Positions 34,566 to 45,720 of a DNA stretch of 64,000 nucleotides are shown in pieces; within the stretch, counting starts at the first letter, position 1; every line of letters begins with the position of its first letter. This DNA is from Ancylostoma caninum (Eukaryota > Nematoda > Chromadorea > Rhabditida > Ancylostomatidae), in contig JBAJFG010000501.1 of assembly GCA_037903475.1 (NCBI GenBank), forward strand, positions 124,001 through 188,000, written 5' to 3'. A program made the translations under genes and the position numbers. The notes beneath the pieces are model-generated. The model ran no database searches. It was not told the origin of the DNA and saw nothing but the letters and a program-made list of their open reading frames with translations.

Positions 34566-35479
34566 AATAATTAGGAACAAGAGAGACCGAAACTTTAGAC
34601 TTCTCGTTCTGCGATGATTTTCCGTCCCTGCTTCCCACATTAGGTTACGTACATACCTTTAACCTGCAACCTTATTTACCCAAATTCGTAATTGGGATGC
34701 TACCGAAGTTGCTCTTCCCAAAATTTCCATAGCACATGTCCACGAACAGCACTGTCGAGTAATCCTCGTATTATCCAAAACCGGCACAACAGGCTTTCAA
34801 ATCCACAATGGGATCCAATCCCCACATGAACACAGAGGCTGATTATAGTCACCCACAAAAACACTCCCCAGGTACCTTTTCACAAAATGTGAAAACTACA
34901 CACAGGAGATAGGCTTTGTGTAGTTTTTCTCATGTCATGTGCTTTTACCTATCACATCGTAAAAATCACCAAATAGGGAAGGCGAAAGCTTAAAGAATAA
35001 GAATTGCAGGTAAGGAAGACATAGTAAGAAAAAACAGGTAATGAACAATAGTGATTAATAGGAGCAATGGGTTGTGTGGGGACAGTTATTTGTACGAGCA
35101 CAATATCTCACAGACAAAACATAGAACAAATAGATTACTTATCTATCTCTCCAGAATAATACTCATACTGGACCTATCGCTTAAGCAACCTGTCTCCTCC
35201 TCAGAAAAAATGAACATGAAAATGAAAAGATGAATGGGAAGCAGTTGAAATTCGCAGACCTTAGAATATTCAGAATTATCAGATTTAGGTGAGTTGGCTA
35301 AAATAGAGAAGAATTCGAGGGACATACACAGAGAATCTTCGTCACCTATTGGCCATCGGCACGAGCAATGGCAGCAAAACCCAATTACCGAATATGTGAC
35401 CAGTGAACCAGTTTTTTTCGACGTTTTTTTTCTCTAAGAAAAAAATCGGTCGCAAAACCAGTACAATTACACTTTTTCT

Positions 35480-35561
35480 ATTGCAATGATCGAAGTGCGA
35501 TTGGTCCTGTGCAATCGTTAGTGCAGTTTGCACGAAATTTAATGTGTAAGGTGATTAGCAT
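35480..35561 (-). pseudogene. Relic of a minus-strand secreted-protein first exon (copy A)
   Basis: Reads MLITLHIKFRANCTNDCTG, parallel to the better copy at 45336-45402 (MIRAILVVLYVILGANCCRDCTG without its last base). Where copy B has a GT donor after CACAG, copy A has GA, so the splice site looks lost and the signal peptide is eroded. Confidence 0.35.
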
Positions 35562-36060
35562 AGCTCAACCTAGAGCTACATGCTAGCCAGATTAACTCTG
35601 CTCTCCAATAAGGATGTGGTGATGAAGCGATAACTCGGATACAGAACTAATTAAAATTTATTGTATTCCAGCTTCACCTACAAAATCCAGTGGTCCATTG
35701 AGAATTAGCGACATCAATGAGATGTGAGGATGCGGAGGCAATGAGAGCACAAACGATTAAACCGGGTCATGTTAAAGTCCTACGGGTAATCAACGGATGT
35801 ACATCAAAAATTCATTTCATTCTGAAGTGAACTCTCATGAATTACGGTGACAACTTCGTTTTTAAAGAGCCCCTTTTACTATTGGAAGTGCAACACTCCT
35901 CTTCACGAGGACAGCTTCAAGACACATTAGAAGTGATGGATCTAGCAGATGCAGCTGAATCGCTCAAGGCACCGGTACCGCATCAAGGTACCGCTTCCGC
36001 TACAGCTTCCAGCTCACCGATATCCAGATTCATCATAAGGCTCACTTAGCAGCTTCATAA

Positions 36061-37314
36061 CTCCTGAGTGACACTTCCCAAACTTAGGCTGTTCAGTGCA
36101 TTTACTAGGCAAATGTCTCGCTGATGACACTTCACTGATGCTTCCAGCTTTCTTTGCTTTGATGGCTAGGAGATGGAACCCATGTTCCAAAATGACACGA
36201 TTTTTGGTTTTTGAATAGTTTCACTTTCGAACAAAAATCGGAACGCTGGCCAGGAGCCAGGAAGGTGTTTTTGAAAGAGAGAGGAAGTATATTCATGATG
36301 AAAGGAAAGATGAGAAGTGATCTAGTAAAATTTCGGAGATAGAGACTGTCAAATTGGTCATAAAATGAGACATTTCATACTTGACGACCTAATACTTAAC
36401 ACTACCATCACATCTGATGATTTTCCTACCATCGGCGAGAAAACACATGAGGAATTCGAATAGTCGCCTGCTGTGGCGCGGAAGTGCGGTCTTCCTAGAT
36501 AATCTGCCCTTTCTAAAAGCGTTTGTTTCAAGGAAAAAACAATTCTTATGAGAGTGAAGTCAGTTTTTGCCCCCGAATGAATATCATAACGAGAAATCTT
36601 CTCGAATGAGTACTGGAAATAAGATTTATAAGGAAGCGGACATAACTTTCTGTGCAAAAACAGAGCAAAAACTTACTTTAGTTCTGTTTCTGATCCTTTT
36701 TTCACTGTTCAGGGTGAGGACTGGAACTTATTAGGCTCATCAACTTCCAATCTCAAAGTTCTGAGATGTATTTCCATCATTTAATGATGGTGATAAGAAT
36801 TGAAAAGCACCCTCAGCTCACGTTGAATTTCGGCATATTCGCACGAAATTCTGGATCTCACAACCAAGATAGGTGGCCATTCACAATAACGTTTTTCAGT
36901 TTCCCACACCTTGTACTTTCCGATGTACTACTTAGTATGCCTCTTGTAAAATTTTACACTTTAGCACAACAAGCGCGCCAAGCCTACACAAAAAATGTAA
37001 TTGGGTGGTAAAACTAAGCTTGACTGACGGCCTAGCTATTCCTAAAAATCATAGTGTTAGGTAATGTTTTGGAAGAAGCTGTACAATTGAACAAATGAAC
37101 AGCAAAAGATTGGATGAAAAACGCCAAAACTCGAGATAAGTCGAAAAACGCACATCGCGCCTTTGTCTCCGTAATTTTGGACCACCCAGTAATTTCAAGC
37201 AAATTTTCGGATATGTCGGAAAGTCAAAATATTGGATACTTGTATCTATACACTAAAAAAATAGTACTTTCTACTTTCTTTTTTATCTTTATTTAACAAA
37301 TGAATAACCCATGA
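36061..37314. other. Spacer between duplicated blocks
   Basis: No gene found. Scattered ORFs below 100 codons show no family signature. Confidence 0.4.
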
Positions 37315-38239
37315 ATGTTAACATCAAAAAGAGATCCAAGAATAGCATAATGAAGGTTAGCATTGTAGACGAAGTAGATGTGTTATTCAGTAACGTCCAT
37401 GCCTGGTGAATGCAGAGGAATCGCTCAACAAGGTATCGGTACGTATCAAGATACAGCTATGTAGTGCAACTATGTAGTGGCAAGGAATAGGAGCTGCTAT
37501 CTCTCTCAGCAGCAGAGATGATTATCGACAAAACATGTGATATTTGGGTGATGTACCAGAAATACTAATTTACTTAATGAGCACTCTTGCAATCACATAG
37601 AAACGATTGCATAATTGCACCCACCACTGCAATCCCTCTTATTTGACTGTGGTACTTTGCAAAACACAATGATATAAATATTTTCAGCAACAATTCGTGG
37701 ACTAGTGGTTTCTAAAGCGGAAGTCATTTGCTCGATCTGCATGAATCCGCTGCCAAAAAAAAAGTGTGCAAAAGCCATTAAAACCAACATCTGGAACTCG
37801 CAGGATTTTCCCCTTAAATAAAAACATGGATAGACTGACCGCGCACGCAAAGGATGATGAACTGCCTGTAATCCAGCTGCAGACTGAGTTCGAAAGATAC
37901 AAAGTCCACAGTTTAGAAGACAGAAAGCGGTTAAATGAAAGAAATTGCAACAGCAAGGAGATCAAAGCGAGTCCTGGCTATCGATTCACAAACAAGATTT
38001 TGTGCAAATACAGTAAAAAGAAGGAATTTGTTCCATTCATTAGTGAACAAAGGTTCAGTAGTACTTTCGATATACGTATCGAGCAACATCCACAATTCAC
38101 ATGACGATCAAGCGGAAGCTCGCCAATTAAGGGAGCATGCAATCCCAAATGCCACTATAATCCTCAAACTAGGACTAAATTAGGATTCCACGCTCAATAA
38201 AAGCAGGTTGTTAGTGTGTTCACCGTGGGCTAGTCAACC

Positions 38240-40610
38240 ATGCTCTGTGCTAGTGTACTTCTGGTAAGCTCTTTTAGCACTAGAACAATCTTGTGATTCA
38301 AATATAGGATATCACCACTTCGTGACATTGTAGGTTTTTGCAGGCCTTCTGTTTCTTCCCAATGATCATAGGATCCACACCTGACTGTGAGGATGCTGCT
38401 TTTCCCACGGATAAAAAAATCAGAGAACTTCTGTACGAAAAAATTTCAGCGAAAATGTCTGACAAATCTCTGGTTGGTTGTTACATATGAATTTCCCAGC
38501 TAAATTTGCTTGTCAAGATTTCATGCTCTCAAAGACAGCCAAATCCTCTTCCTGCTAAAACCTATTTTTAGTCGTATGATTGCGAGATGGAAGAAGCAGC
38601 ACAAATCAATCTTGAACTCTTCGATTATTCCGGTGATAACGTTGGTGATCTGAGTCCGACTTCTTCCGGTGTAGCACCCACCGCAGCGACAAAATTTGTC
38701 GACCCGTAAGATTTTCATTCGTTTGTTTTTCGGTTTGAGGGAAAGTTCCGAGCATGAATCTCGGAGAATGAAGCGATCAGGACCGAATTTCGTATATAGA
38801 TTCTTCAAGGGCAAGCGGAGGAAACACGCTACTTTCCGCTTAAAAATATCGATCGGCTTATCGGCTCCGTTGATTTTTCCTCTTTTTGTCCAGGAGTCCA
38901 TGGAAAAGTGTCCATTAGAGTTCTTTAATGCGGATAACACGAGTATGACAATCATCATGCACGAAGACAATGATTCATTGATTTTTCCTCTGTTAATCGG
39001 GGGTAGATGAAGACATGTCCACTGACGTCTTCAAGACATTAAACACGAATTTGATAAGGATTTAACACCTGAGTGATTATTCACTGATTCACTAATTTCA
39101 CTAAATTTTCAAGATTTTCGTCCGGACGTCGGTGGAGACGTGTCTAGCTGGATTTTCCACTAAGCCGAAAACGAACAAGAGAACCGCTTTGCAGTAAAAT
39201 ATCGATTCACTGATTTTATCGATTTTTTCGCCTCTTCCAAATTTCTGCAAAGAGATGCCTACCGAGGTTTTCCAATACATTAACCATGGAAGTGACACCC
39301 ATTTTGCGAAGAAAAAAAAACATTGCGTTAATAAGTTAATTTTTCCACTCCTGCACAGGGATGGGTAAGGACGCGTTTATCGGGGTTCCCAAACACGCTG
39401 AATACGAATACGGTTATTCCTGAGGTCATCAAATTAAAAAAAAACATCACTAGCTTTCCGATCAAAAGCAATTTATACCAAACAAGTGCTCCGACTCGCA
39501 TCCGGCGAGTCTCGCACTTGCTTGTTTCGCAGAACCTTGGTACTCAGGTACCTTTACTTTCCATCCGTCAAAACGGATGAAGCATACAGTTGCGAACCTC
39601 GCCGTAGGCGAGTCGGAGCACTTGTAAGGATGTAACAAATTTGCATGCGTTGATAATCGCCCTGTTTCCGCATATAAATAGAAACATTAATTTGGCATAT
39701 AACCCCTTCCAAGACACTTCGTCGACAACTGAGAGAACTCTGAGAATTCAGCCGCGAAACTTTCCCTTTTTATGTGATAACATTGACATCCGCACATGGA
39801 ACCTATACCTTTCGGCTCAGAATTGTGCCCACCTGTGTAGAAAATCAATGTCATCTTTGCGAAGCGCGGTGAAGCTGCACAGGAGGGCACAATTCTGAGT
39901 TGGACGGTATAGGTTTCATGTGTTTTTGTCCGTTGGATCGTGAGATGCAAGCGATTACCAACAGACACACAAACAGATGAGTTTTACTATATGTATAGTG
40001 ATGCTTGCGTCAGTCGCGCGTCAAATGCACGCACTGGCTTGACGAAGATTTCCCATGAATACCGTGCTGCCATGAGACGAAGCCGCAAACGTGTGCGTCT
40101 CACCTGCGTCTGAGGTGAGCCTATTCTCCATCATATAGAAGCACGCGCGTCAAACGCACGCATCTACTACCGCATTATGTAGTCTGAATTAGCCGGGGTA
40201 GTAAAACACTCAGGCGAAGCCGGGTATGCCGGATAGTAATGTAAACAAAAGCATGTACGTATCGAAGATCAAACATGGAAAGTATTTTTGGGCAGACTAG
40301 TAAAACAGTCACAACAAGTATTCACTATTTTCATTTCCAGAGATACGGCAATAAGCGCGGAAGAATCCGCCGAGAAGGCTGTTGAGAGCTGGTCACAAAA
40401 GTTAAGCAAGGTAAGGATTCCTGTCCAAACAATCAGTTTTCATCCAGTGGTCACCAAAACTTCGAATTTATCATACGAATTACGAAGTCATCCTCCTCAT
40501 GGAAACAAAATCAATTACAGATAAGCGCAACGAAGTTCGGCTGCGTTTACGCCCCGAAGGACCATGAAGGAAAGCTCACACAACGCTTATTTGGCTGCGT
40601 TTTTGCCTGA
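38240..40610 (+). CDS. Small secreted protein, miniature CAP/ASP-like family, paralogue 2
   Basis: Five exons: 38240-38263, 38344-38472, 38572-38705, 40341-40410, 40521-40610; about 148 residues. Signal peptide MLCASVLLAFCFFPMIIG, then TPDCEDAAFPTDKKIREL, SYDCEMEEAAQ, a linker about 13 residues longer than in paralogue 1 and rich in S/T/P/G, a helix ESAEKAVESWSQKLSK, then KFGCVYAPKDHEG and FGCVFA. Exon number, phases and the position of each conserved cysteine equal those of paralogue 1. The 1.6-kb intron is due to transposon insertions. A conserved TATA-like segment lies about 40 bases upstream. Function unknown; secretion inferred from the signal peptide. Confidence 0.82.
39482..39625. mobile_element. 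144-bp MITE with perfect 18-bp terminal inverted repeats
   Basis: ACAAGTGCTCCGACTCGC at 39482-39499 is exactly inverted at 39608-39625. Internal inverted pieces (CATCCG.../...CGGATG, GGTACTCAGGTACC) add secondary structure. No ORF. It lies in the intron of paralogue 2. Perfect ends suggest it is fairly young. Confidence 0.85.
39992..40175. mobile_element. MITE family R1 copy, diverged and shortened
   Basis: Keeps GCGTCAGTCGCGCGTCAAATGC, TTTCCCATGAATACCG and CCATCATATAGAAGCACGCG from the family consensus, but both outer ends are eroded. Inserted in the intron of paralogue 2. Confidence 0.65.
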
Positions 40611-42600
40611 AATCGCCACAAGCGTTTCACTCATCGAATATTTCACAGAATTTAACAACTTCTCACACTGCAAAGTCGAGGTCAAATACATAGAGAGGAT
40701 AAAAGAGACAGACACATCGATAAAGAAGGGTCAAAAGGAACACACAAAGCGAATCTCATTTCGTTTTCGATTCAGAGTGCAAATACAGATTAGAGACTCT
40801 ACATCAATCCAATGAGCTGTTTTCAGTGTACGTTATGTACATGAAACGCTCCGAAATGACCAATAAGTCGTTCGACTTGGCTTCAGTCGACTGTGGTTCG
40901 TGCAAGTAGTTCTTGCTTAATGTGCACTAGCACCCAGAAAGATATGATCACATGATCACAGCCATTGTTGCGAGTGGTTTGCGTCAATGATTTAAATTGA
41001 AGCGAGCCCGTTCTAAGCTGCTGTTAAGGAGCTCCCACAGATCTTTAATGCATATCCAAAACTCCCTTGAGTAGCTCCATCCGGAAGTCAGTTATTGCAA
41101 ATGATTCCCCCCCCCCCCCCGGTCGATGTGGCCGCCAATCATATCTTATTGGCCTCTGCTGTAGGAGGAAAGTTCCCGGAGTCACAACCAAGGAGCTGTT
41201 CTTTCTCAAGAATTTCTAAGCAGTTCTATTCGAGAGTTCCTCCAATGAATTGAGTGTGAATGTCAACTCGATTTGACAAAGTCTCTGCTTTTGACAAGGA
41301 GATCAAAAAAGCAACTGCGACTGCGCTCACTTGCACAGAGATGTTAAATTTAGGTGGGCATTAAGTTTTTTAGCTGGAAAAGAAGACCGCAAAGGTAACC
41401 GAACACCACTTGGATAGTGATTTCGGAGGATCATCATCTTCATTTTCAGCCATAGTCTCTGGGTTCTGAAAACCCTACGTAACTAGACGCGTAAGTAAGC
41501 CATGTGCAAAATGTTAGGAAAAGGTGACCACATAGGAAAAAGTGAATGAAACCGTGGACAAGGTTTTGAAAGATAGAATACAAATGCGTGCTAAATAAGG
41601 GAGCCGAGCGCATCTACTATGAGTCATTGATTTTTATTTTACCTTACGTATTTTTTTATTTTTTTAATGGGATCCAAATTCCACCTCATTCAACGATATT
41701 TCTGCGTTGGCTTCCTCATTTTCATCAAGGTCAAGATTCTAATCAAGAGACAAGTTGGTCGTGGCTTTATCCGGTCTCTCTGTGTACTCCAGAAAAATTC
41801 ATTCTAGATAGAGAATGAAAAACTGAAAACAGAGAGGACCACGTGTGCTGAGCTTAGAGGGGATTGAATTATGAAACAAATATTGATCAGATTTGTCTTG
41901 TTTTCAGTGTCATTTCGGAAACTTTTCGAACCGCCCTCATACGTATGTAGTGAACGAGTACTGTCATGTCAAAAACCTTGCAGTTCAGTCACTCCAGAAA
42001 TACCAGCGAATATGTCTCGATCAAAAAATCCATATATAATAATAATATTATAATATAATACAGTCTTATGCCGCAAAAAAAAAAACTAATTAATTCGGGG
42101 TCAGGAAGTATTCCAAAGAAAGTGTATAATAACTTATAGTTACTCCCGTGGAGTCGCTGGATGCTGCAGACGTTGTCTAATTCCGTGATTAAAAATGATA
42201 GGCCATCGAAATTCGCGTAAACACCAGTAGCAGCACGGTGGCATTGCTAGAGGGTGAGATGGCCGATCAAAAAATAAAAGCGACATTAGTGGGACATTCT
42301 TATGGCGACAGAGAATAAGAGAACCGCGCTGCATGTCGTGCAGCACGTGCTCGGCAATCACTTCTTTCTCACCCATAATGGGGTGGAACGGTGAGCTACC
42401 ACATCTTTGCCGGTAAATTTATGAAATATTTTTACGTCCATCCTTTAATGTCCCGGAAGGACCAGTAGGACTATTACTTGTCAATTGAACTACTATCTCT
42501 TCAAAGTGAATGAATAGCAATGGGAAGAGGTGTTTTGTATACAAAATTTCATTAGCAAGTTAAGGCATATTTTCTATTGTATGCTTGAAGTGGCAGCAAG
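40611..42600. other. Noncoding insertion within duplicated block B
   Basis: This stretch has no counterpart in block A. It has a C run at 41107-41120 and A/T-rich tracts near 42030-42060. The minus-strand ORF at 42140-42376 has no family signature. No gene supported. Confidence 0.4.
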
Positions 42601-43434
42601 TCCTGCTGCTTACATACAGAACAGTCAGTAGGAAGAATATGGAATGCAGCTGATTTTCGCTTCTACAAAAAAAAACAGATCAGATAATGAATAGTAGCTG
42701 TTCAACAAATCACGGAAAATTCGACCTGAAGACATTTCTTGGAATAATGGAAGACAACAAAAGATCTCGAAACCCGGAAACTTTCTCACAGCAATAAATC
42801 GGAGTGAATTGTGAGAGAAAGGAATTTTTAGTAGGAAGAGTAAACCTAAAGATCCGCTAAAGATCTAAAGAGTTTTTTGTTAAATGAAACCCATGAAACC
42901 TCTTCCCTGTCAGTCACGAAACGATTGTACTGTCTCCGATGTAAAGACAACTTCCTCATTAATAAACCATCCATTTTAACACTGAATAAAGGAAAGAAAT
43001 CCAAATACCAAGCCTAGCAGCAGCTGGAGGAAGTGTTGAGTAAATGAAAAGAGGGAGGATGTCAATGCCTCAGCACATATGGGATGATCATGGACGAATG
43101 GAAATAAGACTTTCGAATTTCGGAAGCTGGAGAATGAAAAAGAAATGGGATTCTTAGAAGAGAAGATCAGCGTCTGAACTACAAGGAAGGAAAGTTAGAG
43201 TTCGATAAATCCAAGCTGTCTACTATGCCATAGGTAAAAATTCAATAGCTTGTGGAATTTTTTTTTCATGTGAAAAAAGCAGCCGTCCCTCAAACGGGAA
43301 GACTCCATGAAAAAGGCAGTCACAAGCACAAAAACCCAAAAAATAAGATAGCAGGGACTAAGCAACAAAAAAAAGAGGAGAAAACATTAAAATGGGCCTA
43401 ATGACAAAGAACTGAACCACGTAACACGACCAAA

Positions 43435-43505
43435 TATGTAATCCCAAATGCGCAACAAATTGTCTTGTGCAGCAATGACCCAGCGCCAGCAATTATCGAC
43501 ACCTG
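43435..43505 (-). pseudogene. Conserved exon-like segment in duplicated block (copy B)
   Basis: Counterpart of 34470-34565, giving VDNCWRWVIAAQDNLLRIWDY after an AG acceptor (GAGTTCAG). Frame and peptide are kept, while bases beyond differ strongly between copies. Confidence 0.35.
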
Positions 43506-44610
43506 AACTCGACGATTACGGGAAAACTGCCTGACAGGCCCTTTAATTCTATGAAAATCGACCTTTCGATCTCCTATTCTCACGGATAAAACACCATGTT
43601 AGACGGAGAGAACCGCTGGTCGAAGTTCTTAAATGAAAAATGCGAACAGGCACGCGAAGACCGGCCTTGAACAACGAATGATTATCGATTCGATGGACCT
43701 TACAACGTAGCGAATACCGGTCATGCGACTAAACTGTTGCTGTGGAGAGGAAAATGGTGAGTGTTCAAGTGTGTCACACCTCATAAGGACCGTCAAAGAC
43801 CCTACCGAACGGCGGGGATTAATCGATACGTAATCGAGATAATATCGATGCGGGGGGGGGGTGGGGCGGTGGGCGCAGAAGGACTGCGCGGATGTCTGTA
43901 AGTAGGGCAAAGAGCCGGAAAAGGAGGATCAAACAATCGCGGAGGCGCGCAAGTCACTTAATCAACGCACTTGACTCTCAAGAGCTTCCCTAAGCTAATT
44001 AGGGGGTGGGCCATGGAGAACAACGCTGACAACCGCCCATCAATTTGTCAAAACTGCAGCTGGTCTGGTTATTTATTCGCTAGACTAAGAATAATTGGGA
44101 AGGGAGAGACCAGAAGTTTCCATTTTTGGATTGGCAGGGATTTTCCGTTCTCGCTTTCCGCATCAAGTTACATACCTTTAATCTGCAACCTTATTTTCCC
44201 GGATCCCTAATTGCTATGGCACAGAAATAGCTCTTCCCAAAATTTCCATAGCACATGTCCATGAACACCACTGTCAAGTAATCCTCGTATTATCCAAAAC
44301 CGGCACAATAGGTGTTCAAATCCAGAATTGAATCCAATCCCACATGAACACAAAGGCTGATTATATTCATGCGCACAGAAACACGCCACATGCACCTTTC
44401 CACCAAATGTGAAAACTACATACATGTGAAGGCCATAAAACGTAGAAACAGGAGAATCATTACCACGCAAAGGAACAAAAACTCTGGGATAGCGAGGAAT
44501 TTAGAGAGTCTAGGAAGCAGATATGAACAATGGATGCACACATAGCCAGAAATCCACGAAAAAGAATCAAATTTCTTCTTCTAGGAAGAAGCTGAGGCCG
44601 CACGCATAAC

Positions 44611-44697
44611 TGAGATTACCCAGGGTAAAAGTGTTGAACCACACGACTCCACCCGCCGGTAACATGCGCTTCAACACATTTACCCTGGGTAATCTCA
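44611..44697. mobile_element. 87-bp MITE, family R3
   Basis: TGAGATTACCCAGGGTAAA at the left and its exact inverse TTTACCCTGGGTAATCTCA at the right. Related elements are at 59786-59863 and 62590-62683. It has no ORF. Confidence 0.85.
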
Positions 44698-45335
44698 ATG
44701 ATGTATCCAAGACGTGGTTTAGAGTGCTTTGCCTTCCAAGTCGTAAAAAAGCACTGGAAAGAAAAAAATGAGAAACTCAAAGACTAGGGATTGCAGGTAA
44801 GGAAGACATAGTAAGATTGGACAGGTAATGAGCAATGGCGATTAATGCGAGCAACAGTATTTTGTAACTAGATTTACATGAGCTAACAATGACGAACGAA
44901 AAACGACGTAACACAAATAGAATACTTACCTTTTCACCAGAAAAATGTTGATATTGGGTCTGTCGCTTGAGCTACCTGTCTCCTTCTCAGGAAAAAAACG
45001 AAAGATCAGTGCGAAATATGAAGATGAAAAGATGAATGGTAACCAGTTAAAATCCGTGGACCGGAATATTCAGAATTATCAGGTGTAGGCGAAGTGGTTA
45101 AAATAAAGAAGAAGTAGAAGAACACACATAGAATCTGGGCCTCTGAATTGAACTAAACTTTGGGCCTCTGAATTGAAACCATCTGAGTTCTGCAGAGGCA
45201 ATGGCAGCAAAACCCGATCACCAAATATGTGACCAGCGAACCAGTTTTCACGCATTTTTTTCTTGAGAAAAAAAACCATCCAAAAAATCGCACAGTTCCG
45301 CTCTTTTCTATTACGATGATTTGAGCACGATTGAC

Positions 45336-45402
45336 CTGTGCAGTCTCTACAGCAGTTTGCACCAAGTATAACGTATAACACGACCAGTATGGCTCGAATC
45401 AT
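45336..45402 (-). CDS. Possible first exon of a minus-strand secreted protein
   Basis: Starts at an ATG and encodes a convincing signal peptide, MIRAILVVLYVILGANC, then CRDCTG, ending at CACAG|GTCAATC. Candidate later exons to the left (TPDNSEYSG near 45085; the CWRW segment near 43480) are uncertain. The related copy at 35480-35561 has a damaged donor. Family unknown. It could be a young pseudogene. Confidence 0.35.
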
Positions 45403-45720
45403 AAAAGCAAGAGAACCAGTGATGTGATGATGTGCACCATAAAAGTGACGGACACACAGCAATTAAAACTCACTTCAATTTCATCTACACCAGAATTCAG
45501 GGTGAAGCACCGCTCGCGCGCCGCACGCAACATCATCTATTGAGAACAAGCATATCAACGGAATGTGAGGATCCGCAGACGACGAGAGCGCAGGCGAATG
45601 GACCTGGGCTACTGCTAGAACTGCAACACTCCTCTCCGCAAGGACACCTTTACAGCATCATAAAGAGATGGATCCAGCAGATGCAACTGATGACATGAAT
45701 GTCACTTTGATGAACAAGAT

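Larger units (their letters stand above)
31190..36060. repeat. Duplicated block, copy A (about 5 kb)
   Basis: Matches copy B in order and orientation. Examples: CTCAGCAGCAAAGATGATTA at 31301 against CTCAGCAGCAGAGATGATTA at about 37505; AAGAATATGGAATTTAGCTG at 33390 against AAGAATATGGAATGCAGCTG near 42635; GCGCAACAAATTGTCTTGTG at 34495 against 43450; AAAATTTCCATAGCACATGT at 34720 against 44237; GAACCAGTTTTT at about 35405 against 45238; TGCAACACTCCTCTTCACGA at 35888 against 45620. The first paralogue gene sits inside it. Confidence 0.85.
37315..45720. repeat. Duplicated block, copy B (expanded by insertions)
   Basis: Same order of matching segments as copy A but spread over about 8.4 kb. The extra length is mostly in the long fourth intron of paralogue 2 (38706-40340), which contains two MITEs, and in 40611-42600. 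Diverged enough (many substitutions and indels) that the duplication is not recent. Confidence 0.8.

Noticed and set aside
37766..38104. Plus-strand ORF of 112 codons upstream of paralogue 2
   Set aside because: The matching stretch in block A (31620-31760) has several stops, so the frame is not conserved.
43629..43910. Minus-strand ORF of 93 codons
   Set aside because: Spans a G-run and has no domain signature. Looks like repetitive intergenic DNA.
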